DNA of 64,000 nt from Chitinophaga sp. MM2321 (GCF_964033635.1 NZ_OZ035533.1:2170001-2234000), one strand, 5' to 3'; positions 1-9,563 are shown, numbered from the stretch's first letter. Numbers and translations are program-made. Notes: generated by a model not told the origin, from the sequence alone.

Positions 1-144
1 GTACAGAAAAATCAGCTCTCGGATCTTCCGGCTCTTTTACCGTTTATCCATTTTACCTGTTATCCATGAATGCTGATTGCTAAAATTCTGCGGTTAATTA
101 TTACATTTGTTTTTAACTTAATCAAGACAACTTTGTTCGGGGAT

Positions 145-714
145 GTGCCAGCATATGAGGAGCGGCTATTAGTTGAGATGGTCCGTAAGGGAGACCAGGC
201 TGCGTTTGCGGAGATTTATCATAAATATGCAGCAGAACTTTTTCAATACGCAGGTAAAGTATTAAAAGACAGTACCGCGGCGGAAGATATTGTGCAGGAA
301 TTATTTGCAGGATTATGGAAATCACGGGAACAGTTACATATTCATACTTCTTTGCGCGCATATATTTATGCGGCCAACCGTAACCTGTTATTAAAAGTTA
401 TCCGCAAGCGGGAAAAGGAATCCCACTTATTTAACCAACTCGAATACAGGGTCACTTATGCTCCGGACCCCGAAAACCTGCTACACAACAAAGAACTAGG
501 TATACGCATATCCTTACTTGCTGCTGGTCTGCCAGATAAATGCAGGGAGATATACCGGTTGAGCAGAGAGCAACATCTTTCCAACAAAGAAATTTCAGCC
601 AGGTTAGGCATCACAGAAAAAACGGTGGAGAACCAGCTCACCATTGCATTGCGTAAACTCCGCAAGGGCATGGGATACGTGTTGGTTGTTTTTCTCCATC
701 TCCTGCCGGTATAA
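145..714 (+). CDS. ECF sigma-70 factor, Bacteroidota FecR-linked type
   Basis: RNA polymerase sigma factor expected to transcribe the downstream fecR/SusCD locus when released by its anti-sigma factor. Region 2 is seen in AEIYHKYAAELF and in DIVQELFAGLW; region 4 (helix-turn-helix) is in LSNKEISARLGITEKTVENQL. The frame is open from an ATG at 70, but I prefer the GTG at 145: the resulting N-terminus (PAYEERLLVEM then KGDQAAFAEIY) aligns with the second sigma factor at 15.1 kb, while the extra 25 residues are hydrophobic and atypical. An ATG at 178 is also possible. The hydrophobic C-terminal tail (VLVVFLHLLPV) recurs in the second sigma factor. FecR follows 164 bp later. Family assignment is secure; start uncertain. 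Confidence 0.9.
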   Translation: MPAYEERLLVEMVRKGDQAAFAEIYHKYAAELFQYAGKVLKDSTAAEDIVQELFAGLWKSREQLHIHTSLRAYIYAANRNLLLKVIRKREKESHLFNQLEYRVTYAPDPENLLHNKELGIRISLLAAGLPDKCREIYRLSREQHLSNKEISARLGITEKTVENQLTIALRKLRKGMGYVLVVFLHLLPV

Positions 715-802
715 ATCACCATTCATCAACATATTGCTGCCAGGGAAATACAGCTAACCCGTTTAAAATAACATTATTAATTAAAATATATGAAAGATGT
801 TT

Positions 803-811
803 GGGGGATAC
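803..811 (+). promoter_or_regulatory. GGGGGATAC motif upstream of fecR, candidate sigma-specific promoter element
   Basis: GGGGGATAC lies 68 bp before the fecR start. An identical 9-mer occurs at 2074-2082 between fecR and the SusC gene of the same locus. Both are followed by a pyrimidine-rich stretch. A shared element upstream of two transcription units controlled by one sigma factor could be its promoter box, but two copies are weak evidence. Confidence 0.25.
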
Positions 812-878
812 GACCCTAACGCAGCTCTATATCATGGTGAAGCATGGATGGATTAATCGACTACTTTAATTATCATGA

Positions 879-2036
879 GTGGAAAAACAGGCATTTCTAC
901 ATTTAATAGATAAATATCTCGCAGGGGAAGCATCTGCTGCTGAACAGCAGCTATTAGAGAATTATCTGGCTAGTTTCCAGCAGGAGGAAGGATTGGATGA
1001 AAGTGATCAAGCCGGCAGGTTGCAGCTGATATTGGAAAAGGTGATGGCGGGAGAAGAAAAAGTAATGTCGGCAGCACCGGTTCGTGGCCGTATCGTGATG
1101 ATGAAAATGCTGCGGTATGCAGCTATGGTAATAGTGCTGGCAGGCGCTGTGTTGTGGTATTTTACAACGCGGGAGCATAAGCCGGCAGTAGTAGTTGCCG
1201 GGCAGACCTTGATCCAGCCTGGTAGTGACGGCGCCACGCTTACATTGGAAGATGGCAGCACAGTGCAACTGGATAGTGCCGTCAATAAAGGGTTACAGGT
1301 TATACAGGCCGGTAGTAACGTAGTGGCTAAAAATGGAATGCTGCTATATGAGCATCATGATAAGATAACCGAAACCAGGATAAGCTTTAATACGTTGCGT
1401 ACAACAAAAGGTAAGCAATTCAAGTTGCAGCTGCCGGATGGCTCGGTGGTGAAATTAAATGCGGCTTCGTCTATCCGCTTCCCCACCAGCTTTGAAGCAA
1501 ATGAAAGGAGCGTAACGGTAGAAGGAGAGGCTTATTTCGAGGTAGCCCCCGATGCATCAAAACCTTTTATAGTAGTTACCCGCAACCATCACGAGATAAA
1601 GGTGCTCGGTACCGAATTTAACCTGAACGCATATGATGACGAACCATTTGTGCGTACAACCTTGGTGAAAGGAAAAGTACTTGTATACAACAATACGCCG
1701 GGAAGCGCGGCGCCGGTGGTGTTATTGCCCGGGCAGGAAACACGTGCTACCGATGGGAAAATTGTCATTTACGAAGCCGGGGAAATGAATGAGGCAACGG
1801 CCTGGTTAAATAATAAATTTAGTTTTAGTAAAGCAGATATTAAAACAGTGATGCGCCAGGTGGCCCGCTGGTACGATATAGAGGTGGCCTATGACGGAGA
1901 TGTAGCCGCTACTTTTTCAGGTAGTTTTTACCGGGCAGATAATATCGACGACTTGTTAAAGATCATTGCCTATTCTTCCAATGTAGCTTTTAAATGGGAG
2001 GGCAGAACATTGCATATAATGCCGCTAACGAAGTAA
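879..2036 (+). CDS. FecR family anti-sigma factor
   Basis: Inner-membrane anti-sigma regulator that holds the ECF sigma factor until a TonB-linked receptor signals through its STN domain. The N-terminal cytoplasmic segment (about 1-75) has the usual DKYLAGEAS...EQQLLENYL pattern. One membrane segment lies at about residues 79-96. The periplasmic FecR domain (about 165-265) contains RTTKGKQFKLQLPDGSVVKLNA and the GEAYFEV motif. A DUF4974-like C-terminal domain (about 310-385) contains FSFSKADIKTVMRQVARWYDIEV. The start is a GTG; the nearby ATG at 875 is out of frame. It sits between its sigma factor and the STN-containing SusC, the classic cell-surface signalling order. Confidence 0.93.
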   Translation: MEKQAFLHLIDKYLAGEASAAEQQLLENYLASFQQEEGLDESDQAGRLQLILEKVMAGEEKVMSAAPVRGRIVMMKMLRYAAMVIVLAGAVLWYFTTREHKPAVVVAGQTLIQPGSDGATLTLEDGSTVQLDSAVNKGLQVIQAGSNVVAKNGMLLYEHHDKITETRISFNTLRTTKGKQFKLQLPDGSVVKLNAASSIRFPTSFEANERSVTVEGEAYFEVAPDASKPFIVVTRNHHEIKVLGTEFNLNAYDDEPFVRTTLVKGKVLVYNNTPGSAAPVVLLPGQETRATDGKIVIYEAGEMNEATAWLNNKFSFSKADIKTVMRQVARWYDIEVAYDGDVAATFSGSFYRADNIDDLLKIIAYSSNVAFKWEGRTLHIMPLTK

Positions 2037-2073
2037 ATATTTTATAACGAATTAAATCAGCAACAATGAAAAA

Positions 2074-2082
2074 GGGGGATAC
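2074..2082 (+). promoter_or_regulatory. GGGGGATAC motif upstream of SusC
   Basis: Second copy of the 9-mer at 803-811. It is placed 77 bp before the conserved leader hairpin and 171 bp before the SusC start, where the promoter of the SusCD transcript would be expected. The functional assignment is inference. Confidence 0.25.
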
Positions 2083-2141
2083 ACCTCATCTGATCATGTA
2101 AATACAACTGCCGTTTGAACCACTTACGGTTCCCTTTTCTC

Positions 2142-2244
2142 AAAAAAAAAGCGGAGATGCTTGGAACATCACCGCCGGAATGATTGAGAAGAGGTAAAAA
2201 CCTGAATCCGATTTTTTGATCTGTCAACCAAACTAATTAAAAGT
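2142..2244 (+). promoter_or_regulatory. Structured 5' leader of SusC (A-tract plus hairpin), copy 1
   Basis: An A9 tract (2142-2150) is followed by a hairpin at 2151-2175. The outer stem is GCGG/CCGC, then an A-A mismatch, then an inner stem GATG/CATC. Next come CGGAATG, a small AGGT-aaaa-ACCT hairpin, AATCCG and a T-run. The same layout, with compensatory changes, precedes the other STN-SusC gene at 17053-17161. Hairpin end to start codon is about 70 nt in both copies. I infer a conserved cis-acting RNA (attenuator, translation control or sRNA target); the mechanism is unknown. Confidence 0.6.
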
Positions 2245-5200
2245 ATGACTTTACTTTTAAAGGGCCAACTATTGTCTGCATTATCAACCAAAACCAGGCT
2301 TGATAAAGCTGTCCGCCTTACACGGTATACCCGTTCAGGCATTTTAAAGCGATTAATGATGAAGGTGAAACTGATAATGGTTTTACTACTGGCGCTACTC
2401 ATGGATGTCAATGCCATGGCACAGAAGGTAACCATTCACGCGAAGAACGCAACGATTACAGCTGTTTTTGATGAAATCACCCGCCAAACCGGATACGTAT
2501 TCTTCTATAATGATGAATTAATGAAGAAACAAGGGAACATCACGATGGATGTGCGCAATGAAGCGTTAGACGTTGTGCTGAAGAAACATTTCCCGGACCG
2601 GCACCTCAACTTTTTAGTATCGGACAAAAGCATTGCCGTAAAAGTGGAACAACCGCGTGCGGATACCGTCCGTAATAATGTGCGCACGGTGCTGATGCAG
2701 GGTAAAGTGATGGATGCCACTACCGGACAACCATTAATAGGGGTGAGTATTTTTGTGAAAGGACAAAAGGGCGGCTCTGTTTCAAACGACAAAGGCGTTT
2801 TCAGCATCTTTGCCGAAAAAGGCGCTACACTGATCTTCTCTATCCTGGGATATGACCAGGTGGTGGTAGAGATTTCACCGGTAAATGATTATGTGGTGCG
2901 CATGAAACCTGCTGTTGCAAGATTGGATGAAGTAGTGATTACCACGGGGATCTATACACGAAGAAAAGATAGTTACACCGGATCGGTAGTCACCATTTCC
3001 AACCAGGAACTAAAGAAAGCGGGCAATGGCAATGTGTTCCAGTCATTACGGAATATTGCCCCGGCCATGTTTATCGATAATTTCCAACTGGGTTCTTCTC
3101 CGAATGCATTGCCCAATATGCAATTGCGCGGCACCTCTACAATGGGTGACCTTTCCGGTGCAGCAGCTTCTCTAAAAGGTAATTATATCAAAAGCCCTAA
3201 TGAACCCCTGTTTATCCTGGATGGTTTTGAAGCTACTCTGGAAAGGATCTTTGACCTTGATATGAACCGTATTGAGAGCGTTACCATCTTAAAAGATGCA
3301 GCATCAAAGGCCATTTATGGTTCCCGTGCAGCAAATGGTGTGATTGTATTGGAAACCAAGAAAACTACGTTGGGGAAGGCACTGGTAAGTTACAATGCCA
3401 GTATAGATATAGAATTGCCCGACCTGAGCAGTTATAACCTTACCAACGCATTGGAAAAACTGGAAGCAGAAAGGATCGATGGTATGTATATCGCCGGAAC
3501 CGCAACGGAAAATATCCAACTGCAACGGTTATACGAATCCCGGAGAAAACTGGCGATGGAAGGTTTGAATACGGACTGGATCGCGAAGCCGCTAAGGAAT
3601 GGAGTGGGGCAGAAGCATACTATTGGTGTGGAACTGGGTGGTAATGATCTCCGCCTGATGGCCGATATTTCTTACCGCGATGTACAGGGCGCGATGATAG
3701 GTTCCGGCCGTAAGAATATCACCGCAAATATGAATGGCTCTTATCGCGTAAAGAATTTCCTGTTCAGGAATATTATGAGCATCAATAGCAACTCCACCAA
3801 AGAGTCGCCCTACGGTAAGTTTGAAGAATATGTGAAAATGAATCCTTATTGGAGAGCTGAAAATGCGGACGGTAATATCCCATACCTCTCTGAGACGGGG
3901 CCTAATGGTGAGCACTATACGAATCCGATGTATAATGCCACCATCAATACAAATATTACGACGGACTATCTCAATTTCATAGATAACTTTTACCTGGAAT
4001 GGACCGTGTTGCCCGGATTGAAAGCGGTAGCCAGGGCTGGCGTAGATGTTAAAAGCAGTGGGGCAGATGAATTCTACCCGGCATCACATACCATGTTCGA
4101 TTCCTATTCAACGGACGAAATGATAAAACGCAAAGGGCTTTACAGAATCAATAATGGTAAAAGCACATTTCTCTCCGGTGATTTCAATATGAATTATTCA
4201 AAGAATGTAGATAGACATACTTTCTTCGCAAACGTAGGGTTCAATGCCAGTGAAAAGAAGTATTCGGAAGTCATGCATTCGGCAGAAGGTTTTTCGAGTG
4301 ACAAGATGGACAATATCCTCTTCGCCCGGGCATACTTGCTGGATAGCAAGCCAACGGGTATTGACGGACTGTCAAGAGAAATGGGCTTCCTGGGCGCTTT
4401 CTCCTACATGTATGATAGCCGGTTCATGACCGATCTTACTTACCGCCGTAGTGCCAGTTCACTCTTTGGATCAGAAAACAAATGGGGTGATTTCTGGAGT
4501 TTGGGTGTTGGCTGGAATCTGCATCACGAACAATTCATGCAGGCGTTCAATTGGTTTGACCAATTTAAAATACGGGCCTCTGTTGGTGCTACCGGTAACC
4601 CCAACTTCCGGATGAACGCAGCGGTACCTACCTATGCCTACTTCCTGGAATCCTTCTACCAGGGCTTCCCCGGTTCATATTTAACGAACCTGGCCAACAA
4701 TACATTGCAATGGGAAACAAAACTGGATTATAACGTCGGCGCCGATATCAGGATAAAACGCCTGAACCTCCGCTTCGATTACTACCAGGGCTTTACTGAA
4801 AACCTGGTTACCAATATTACCATGCCAACATCAACCGGTTTTAATACCCTTGTTGAAAACCTCGGTAAGGTAAAGAACGAAGGGGTGGAGCTGAATGCCA
4901 ACTACCTCCTGTATCAGAAAGGCCGTGATTTTGTGAGTGTTAATTTCGGTATCGAGACAAATAAAAACCGCATTATCAGGTTATCGAATGCGATGAAGGC
5001 CTATAACGATAATATGGATAAACTCGCCGCTGATCGTGCTAACGGAACACCTGTGAAGAAGTATGTGGATGGAATGTCGATGAATGCTATATGGGCGGTG
5101 CCTTCTCTTGGCATTGATCCGGCTACCGGGAATGAAATTTATCTGAAGAAAGATGGTTCCACCACTTATACCTGGGACCCTGCGGATATGATAGTAGCAG

Positions 5201-5700
5201 GAAATTCATTGCCTGCATACCAGGGTACTTTTGGGGTAAGTGCTGAATACAAACGGATTGGCGCATCCTTTACCGGCCGTTATTTAGGGGGTGGTGATCT
5301 GTATAATTATACACTGGTAAACCGGGTGGAAAATGTAGATATGAACTACAACGTAGACCGCAGGGTACTTACCGGCAGGTGGTTATATCCCGGCCAGGTA
5401 GTGCAGTTCAAACGGCTTGGTAATTTCGACCGCCCTAATGAAAACGGCTCTACCACCCCGGAACATGAAATCACCAGGGCTACCACCAGGTTTGTACAGC
5501 GAAGAGAGGAATTGCAAATCGGTGCGGTAAACGTTTATTACTATTTAAGCGAAAAAACAGCCAGGAGAATCGGTATGCAACAATTTAAGGTGGCGGTTAA
5601 CATGAACGAACTCGGTACATTTTCTACCATCCGCTTAGAGCGGGGTACAGATTATCCGTTTTCAAAAACCTTTTCATTCTCCCTTTCTGCCACACTTTAA
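2245..5700 (+). CDS. SusC/RagA-type TonB-dependent receptor with STN domain
   Basis: Outer-membrane receptor that imports substrate with SusD using TonB energy and, through its STN domain, signals to FecR. Order: long N-terminal extension and signal sequence (about 1-60, ending NAMAQ); STN domain (about 61-130, TITAVFDEITRQTGYVFFYND); carboxypeptidase-regulatory-like domain (about 150-225, GKVMDATTGQPLIGVSIFVKG); plug (about 230-375, with the LKDAASKAIYGSRAANGVI signature); beta-barrel to the C-terminus, ending in a hydrophobic FSLSATL strand. ATGs at 2356 and 2359 are alternative starts. I keep 2245 because its distance from the leader hairpin matches the second SusC. SusD follows after 10 bp. 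Confidence 0.93.
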   Translation: MTLLLKGQLLSALSTKTRLDKAVRLTRYTRSGILKRLMMKVKLIMVLLLALLMDVNAMAQKVTIHAKNATITAVFDEITRQTGYVFFYNDELMKKQGNITMDVRNEALDVVLKKHFPDRHLNFLVSDKSIAVKVEQPRADTVRNNVRTVLMQGKVMDATTGQPLIGVSIFVKGQKGGSVSNDKGVFSIFAEKGATLIFSILGYDQVVVEISPVNDYVVRMKPAVARLDEVVITTGIYTRRKDSYTGSVVTISNQELKKAGNGNVFQSLRNIAPAMFIDNFQLGSSPNALPNMQLRGTSTMGDLSGAAASLKGNYIKSPNEPLFILDGFEATLERIFDLDMNRIESVTILKDAASKAIYGSRAANGVIVLETKKTTLGKALVSYNASIDIELPDLSSYNLTNALEKLEAERIDGMYIAGTATENIQLQRLYESRRKLAMEGLNTDWIAKPLRNGVGQKHTIGVELGGNDLRLMADISYRDVQGAMIGSGRKNITANMNGSYRVKNFLFRNIMSINSNSTKESPYGKFEEYVKMNPYWRAENADGNIPYLSETGPNGEHYTNPMYNATINTNITTDYLNFIDNFYLEWTVLPGLKAVARAGVDVKSSGADEFYPASHTMFDSYSTDEMIKRKGLYRINNGKSTFLSGDFNMNYSKNVDRHTFFANVGFNASEKKYSEVMHSAEGFSSDKMDNILFARAYLLDSKPTGIDGLSREMGFLGAFSYMYDSRFMTDLTYRRSASSLFGSENKWGDFWSLGVGWNLHHEQFMQAFNWFDQFKIRASVGATGNPNFRMNAAVPTYAYFLESFYQGFPGSYLTNLANNTLQWETKLDYNVGADIRIKRLNLRFDYYQGFTENLVTNITMPTSTGFNTLVENLGKVKNEGVELNANYLLYQKGRDFVSVNFGIETNKNRIIRLSNAMKAYNDNMDKLAADRANGTPVKKYVDGMSMNAIWAVPSLGIDPATGNEIYLKKDGSTTYTWDPADMIVAGNSLPAYQGTFGVSAEYKRIGASFTGRYLGGGDLYNYTLVNRVENVDMNYNVDRRVLTGRWLYPGQVVQFKRLGNFDRPNENGSTTPEHEITRATTRFVQRREELQIGAVNVYYYLSEKTARRIGMQQFKVAVNMNELGTFSTIRLERGTDYPFSKTFSFSLSATL

Positions 5701-5710
5701 ACGTTAAGAC

Positions 5711-7198
5711 ATGTTTATCAGATCAATATATTTTTTCAGGCAATTATTAACACTATGTGGTATCATAGTATTGTTTGCTTCCTGCAAAAAGGGATGGCTG
5801 AATGAAACGCCTTCTTCCCAGATTCCCTCCGAAGTACAATTTTCCACTGAAGGAGGATTCCGTGACGCGCTCATGGGCGTATACATTGGAATGAGTAAAC
5901 CTTCAGGTTATGCTAAAGATATGAGCTGGCATCTCATGGATCGCCTGGCCATATTGTACGCGCCATATACCAGTACAACGCCGTACATAGATTTTCAGGA
6001 CTTCAATTATACCTCCGTACGTTCAAGGCCGATTGTAGATGGTATGTGGGATGTGTGTTACAATAATATCGCCAACATCAACAATGCGCTGACGAATATT
6101 GAGATAAAGAAAAGTATACTGGACCCTATTAACTACAATATCATCAAAGGTGAGCTACTGGCATTACGTGCCTATATTCACTTTGATCTGATACGGATTT
6201 ATGGGCATGGTAATTTTTCCGGCAGACCGGAACTGGCATCGCGCCTGGCTATCCCATACGCGACCGTTTATGGAAAAGATGATCCGCCGCAACTTACTTA
6301 CACGGCCACTTTTCAGTTGATGGAAGCCGATATTGATATGGCCATTGATTTGCTGCGCAAAGATGATCCTGTTTATACAGCGGCACAGCATCCCGCTGGT
6401 TATTACGACAGGGTGAATATAAATGGGTTCTATAATAACCGCACCCTCCGGATGAACTACTACGCTGCGCTGGCATTAAAAGCCAGGGTATTATCCTGGG
6501 AAGGTGCGAGTGCCCGGAAAGTGGTTGCCCGTGATATTGCCAATGAAATTATCAGTAACGCACCTGCACACCTCATTACTGCTGCTTCTTCCACTAACAA
6601 GGTGTTGATGGGCGAAGACCTGTTCTCACTCAATATACAGGGCTTTTCATTGATCACGGATCTTCTCCTGAATGCTTCCAATGCCACCAACTACAACGCG
6701 GTGTTTTTGGCGCAGGCGGCTGCCGAAGAGTTGTATGAAACGGATAACCCGGATATTGGCCTGGCCGATTTCCGCTATAACACCCTTACTGAATTGCAGG
6801 TCAGGGGTAGAGTGCCTGTAAAATTACGCCAGGAGGGCAACGATTACATATCAAAAAACAGGATGCCACTCATACGTATACCTGAATTGTATTACATCGC
6901 TGCAGAAGATTATATCGATACGGATCTGGCAAAGGCCATTCAATATTTAAATATTGTAAGGCAGGCCCGTGGAATCTTACAGGACATCAGTGCAGGAAGC
7001 GATAAGCAAACAGTAAAAGACGAACTGACCAAAGAATACAGGAAAGAATTCCTTTCTGAAGGACAGCTGTTTTTCTACTATAAACGTCTCGGCTTTACCA
7101 CCTATCCGGGATTAGCGGCCGACAGGGTAGCCAACGACGCCTTATATGTGTTGCCGTATCCGGCAAATGAAATTGAATTTGGTGGCCGTATTCAATAA
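5711..7198 (+). CDS. SusD/RagB family outer-membrane lipoprotein
   Basis: Surface-exposed substrate-binding lipoprotein that caps the SusC channel. The signal peptide ends in the lipobox LFASC with the acylated Cys at residue 25, followed by KKGWLNETPSS, the usual start of mature SusD proteins. The N-terminal region has the W-x-x-x-Y-x-x-I-x-x-x-N pattern (MWDVCYNNIANINNAL), and LRAYIHFDLIRIYG is the family TPR-like signature. The C-terminal RagB part is recognisable in RKEFLSEGQLFFYYKRLG. Length 495 aa is normal. It lies 10 bp after SusC and 24 bp before a DUF4843 lipoprotein, so it is co-transcribed. Confidence 0.93.
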   Translation: MFIRSIYFFRQLLTLCGIIVLFASCKKGWLNETPSSQIPSEVQFSTEGGFRDALMGVYIGMSKPSGYAKDMSWHLMDRLAILYAPYTSTTPYIDFQDFNYTSVRSRPIVDGMWDVCYNNIANINNALTNIEIKKSILDPINYNIIKGELLALRAYIHFDLIRIYGHGNFSGRPELASRLAIPYATVYGKDDPPQLTYTATFQLMEADIDMAIDLLRKDDPVYTAAQHPAGYYDRVNINGFYNNRTLRMNYYAALALKARVLSWEGASARKVVARDIANEIISNAPAHLITAASSTNKVLMGEDLFSLNIQGFSLITDLLLNASNATNYNAVFLAQAAAEELYETDNPDIGLADFRYNTLTELQVRGRVPVKLRQEGNDYISKNRMPLIRIPELYYIAAEDYIDTDLAKAIQYLNIVRQARGILQDISAGSDKQTVKDELTKEYRKEFLSEGQLFFYYKRLGFTTYPGLAADRVANDALYVLPYPANEIEFGGRIQ

Positions 7199-7222
7199 AA
7201 TATATCTATTAAGCAATCTGAC

Positions 7223-7951
7223 ATGAAAAAATATTTTGCATTTATATTACTGGCAGCTGGCAGCATTGTGTTGCAAAGCGGCTGCAAACGGGCCGAGTTG
7301 CTCACTTACAGTGCACCGCCAGCTGTAAATTTTACCGGCAAGACTGTAGAATACAGCTTCCTGGGTAACGCCAGCGGTGAATATATCCAGGAGATCCCCG
7401 TAGGCATCAGCGGAACTGCGGCCAGTCATGACCGTTCCTTCACCGCTGTGGTGATTGATTCTTCCACCACGGCTTCTCTCGCATTGTTTGAAATGATGGG
7501 AGGCACAGTGCCGGCGGGTTCTTTCACGGGTACTTATAAAGTAAAGCTGAGAAACGACAGCAGTTTGCGTAACCAACGTGTAGCCATCAAAATAAAACTG
7601 GCGGATGACACTGATTTTGCAGCCGGCAATATTGAAACAAGTGAGTATACCGTGCAATGGTCGGATCAGATAGTTGTTCCCGCATGGACCTATTTCAAAT
7701 ACTTTTTCACCGCTCAGCCAAGTACAAAGGCTTATCAGTTGATTGTGCAAACCACCGGACTCAAAACCCTCACTGCTGCTGAATACAGATTACTTACACC
7801 GATTGGGGGTGAAGCCATGGGCCGTATTTTCGGTGATTACGTGATGCAATGGAATAAAGCGCATCCCCGTGATATACTGAAACACGACGATGGCAAACTA
7901 GCCGGACAACCCATAGTACCATTGTACTATACACAGTCAATATTTGAATAG
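7223..7951 (+). CDS. DUF4843 family lipoprotein
   Basis: Small (242 aa) lipoprotein of the DUF4843 family, commonly found next to SusC/SusD pairs in Bacteroidota and often with a PKD-like protein and a metalloprotease. The signal peptide ends in LQSGC (Cys21). The mature part begins with the family-like RAELLTYSAPPAVNF and continues as beta-rich sequence (EIPVGISGTAASHDRSFTAVV, TYKVKLRNDSSLRNQRVAIKIKL). The C-terminal half contains WTYFKYFFTAQPSTKAYQLI. Its role is not established; as a surface lipoprotein in a SusCD operon it probably helps bind substrate. Tight spacing on both sides supports an operon. Confidence 0.82.
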   Translation: MKKYFAFILLAAGSIVLQSGCKRAELLTYSAPPAVNFTGKTVEYSFLGNASGEYIQEIPVGISGTAASHDRSFTAVVIDSSTTASLALFEMMGGTVPAGSFTGTYKVKLRNDSSLRNQRVAIKIKLADDTDFAAGNIETSEYTVQWSDQIVVPAWTYFKYFFTAQPSTKAYQLIVQTTGLKTLTAAEYRLLTPIGGEAMGRIFGDYVMQWNKAHPRDILKHDDGKLAGQPIVPLYYTQSIFE

Positions 7952-7969
7952 CCAGCAAAGACCATTTAC

Positions 7970-9508
7970 ATGAAAAAGAACAGATCATTATACTTATTTG
8001 GCAGCCTGCTCCTGTTGGCGGCCATTTATTCCTGCCGCAAAGATTCCAGCACCCTGGATGTACATAAAATCAACGGGGTAGTAGTAGATACCACCGGCAA
8101 AAGTAAACTGGGTGTGTACCAGTTTGATACGCTTAAATTACAGCCGGGCATCAACCTGAATGGGGCCGATGAAGCCTCCTTCACTTACGAATGGAAAATA
8201 AATATGGAGCCTGACGATACCGTGTACCAGGTACTTTCAACAGAGAAATACCTGGCCGCTGAAATCAGGTTCCGACCCAATGTTACCGGGAAATATCATC
8301 AACTGGTGTATACTGTCACCGATAAGCAAAACGGCTTGCGTTATATTACGCCCTTCCAGATAACTGTACTCAATAACATTGGAGAAGGGTTGGTCATTGC
8401 GGATAGTAAAGACGGCATACAATCCGATATCAATCACCTGATGATGCCATGGGTTACGACAGATGCGACAAAAGAAAGCCTGAAATATAATGTCTTCTCT
8501 TCCATCAATGGTAAGAAAATAGATGGCATTGTAAAGCAAATGCGTTTCTATAAAATCTACGGGGTGGATATGGTTACTGGTATCACCAGTAATTCCGTTT
8601 TCAATATCAAAACACTGGATTATACCCTGGCAGGTGAAAACAGCAGCCTGTTTTATATACCGCGTCCGGTACTGAAACCACAGGCGCTGGGAGGTATTTA
8701 CCTGGGAGATATTTATATAGGAGAAGGAAAATTTACCGCCGCCAATATGGGTGCTACTCCCAAGTATCCGGCGCCATACGATAACAATTTTGTGATACCC
8801 ACACAGGTGGCCTTAAATCCTTATAATTATTCCGGTATCATCATTCGTGTAAGCTTCTATGATGAGGTACATGGGCATTTTGTTTATCTTTCTACGGTAC
8901 AGTCTTTTGGCGACAACGTTATGCGTAAATACCCTCCTGTTAGCGGTGGTGCGTTTGATCCAAGTAATGTGCCCGGTAAACAAAACCTGGCGGCAGGACT
9001 GAGTATGAACAAAGATTTTCTGCACCTTTTGAAAGATAAGGCAACGGGTAAAATATCCTTATTTGTACTTGATCAGGGAATAGATGATTATCCGGATATT
9101 ATACCACCTGCACCAAAAGCACAGTTTGATCTCTCCAATGCGCCGGGTATAGCCGATGCACATCATTTTGTATTTGCCGATGATCAAAACGTCCTGTACT
9201 ATACATCCGGGAATAAAGTGTATGCCGTTTTATACGGAACATCCACTCCTTCCTACCAGGAGCGTTATACATTGCCCGCCGGGGAAGAGGTAACCGTACT
9301 TCAGATTTATCAACAGGGTAATTATCCGAATGTGGACGCCACTTTAAATACAAATAAAAAGATACTGATCATGGCTACCTACGACGGCAATCAAGGTAAA
9401 TTGTTGTTGCTGCCCATGATAAACCCCGGTCTTGGAAACCTGGATATTGCTAACGGTAAGGTGTATGATGGATTTGGAAAAATATCCAGCGTAACCGCAC
9501 AAAAATAA
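7970..9508 (+). CDS. PKD-like family lipoprotein
   Basis: 512-aa lipoprotein whose lipobox ends at Cys22 (YSCRKD). The N-terminal third resembles the Bacteroidota PKD-like family (ASFTYEWKINMEPDDTVYQVLSTEK, then FRPNVTGKYHQLVYTVTDKQNGLRY), an Ig-like fold. The rest is predicted beta-rich, propeller-like sequence with no catalytic motif I recognise. Genes of this type repeatedly accompany SusC/SusD/DUF4843 and zinc metalloproteases, so a surface-binding role in peptide or protein capture is likely but inferred. It begins 18 bp after DUF4843. Confidence 0.8.
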   Translation: MKKNRSLYLFGSLLLLAAIYSCRKDSSTLDVHKINGVVVDTTGKSKLGVYQFDTLKLQPGINLNGADEASFTYEWKINMEPDDTVYQVLSTEKYLAAEIRFRPNVTGKYHQLVYTVTDKQNGLRYITPFQITVLNNIGEGLVIADSKDGIQSDINHLMMPWVTTDATKESLKYNVFSSINGKKIDGIVKQMRFYKIYGVDMVTGITSNSVFNIKTLDYTLAGENSSLFYIPRPVLKPQALGGIYLGDIYIGEGKFTAANMGATPKYPAPYDNNFVIPTQVALNPYNYSGIIIRVSFYDEVHGHFVYLSTVQSFGDNVMRKYPPVSGGAFDPSNVPGKQNLAAGLSMNKDFLHLLKDKATGKISLFVLDQGIDDYPDIIPPAPKAQFDLSNAPGIADAHHFVFADDQNVLYYTSGNKVYAVLYGTSTPSYQERYTLPAGEEVTVLQIYQQGNYPNVDATLNTNKKILIMATYDGNQGKLLLLPMINPGLGNLDIANGKVYDGFGKISSVTAQK

Positions 9509-9539
9509 ATGTAATACCCGCCATTCTAATACCTGTATT

Positions 9540-9563
9540 GTCTGCAGCAATTTTGCTGCAGAC
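9540..9563. repeat. Perfect 11-bp inverted repeat in the operon
   Basis: Arms GTCTGCAGCAA and TTGCTGCAGAC are separated by TT, immediately after the PKD-like gene and 34 bp before the first metalloprotease ATG. There is no T-run after it, so it is not a standard terminator. It could be an mRNA-stabilising or processing hairpin that sets different levels for the lipoproteins and proteases, or a protein-binding site. Confidence 0.6.
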
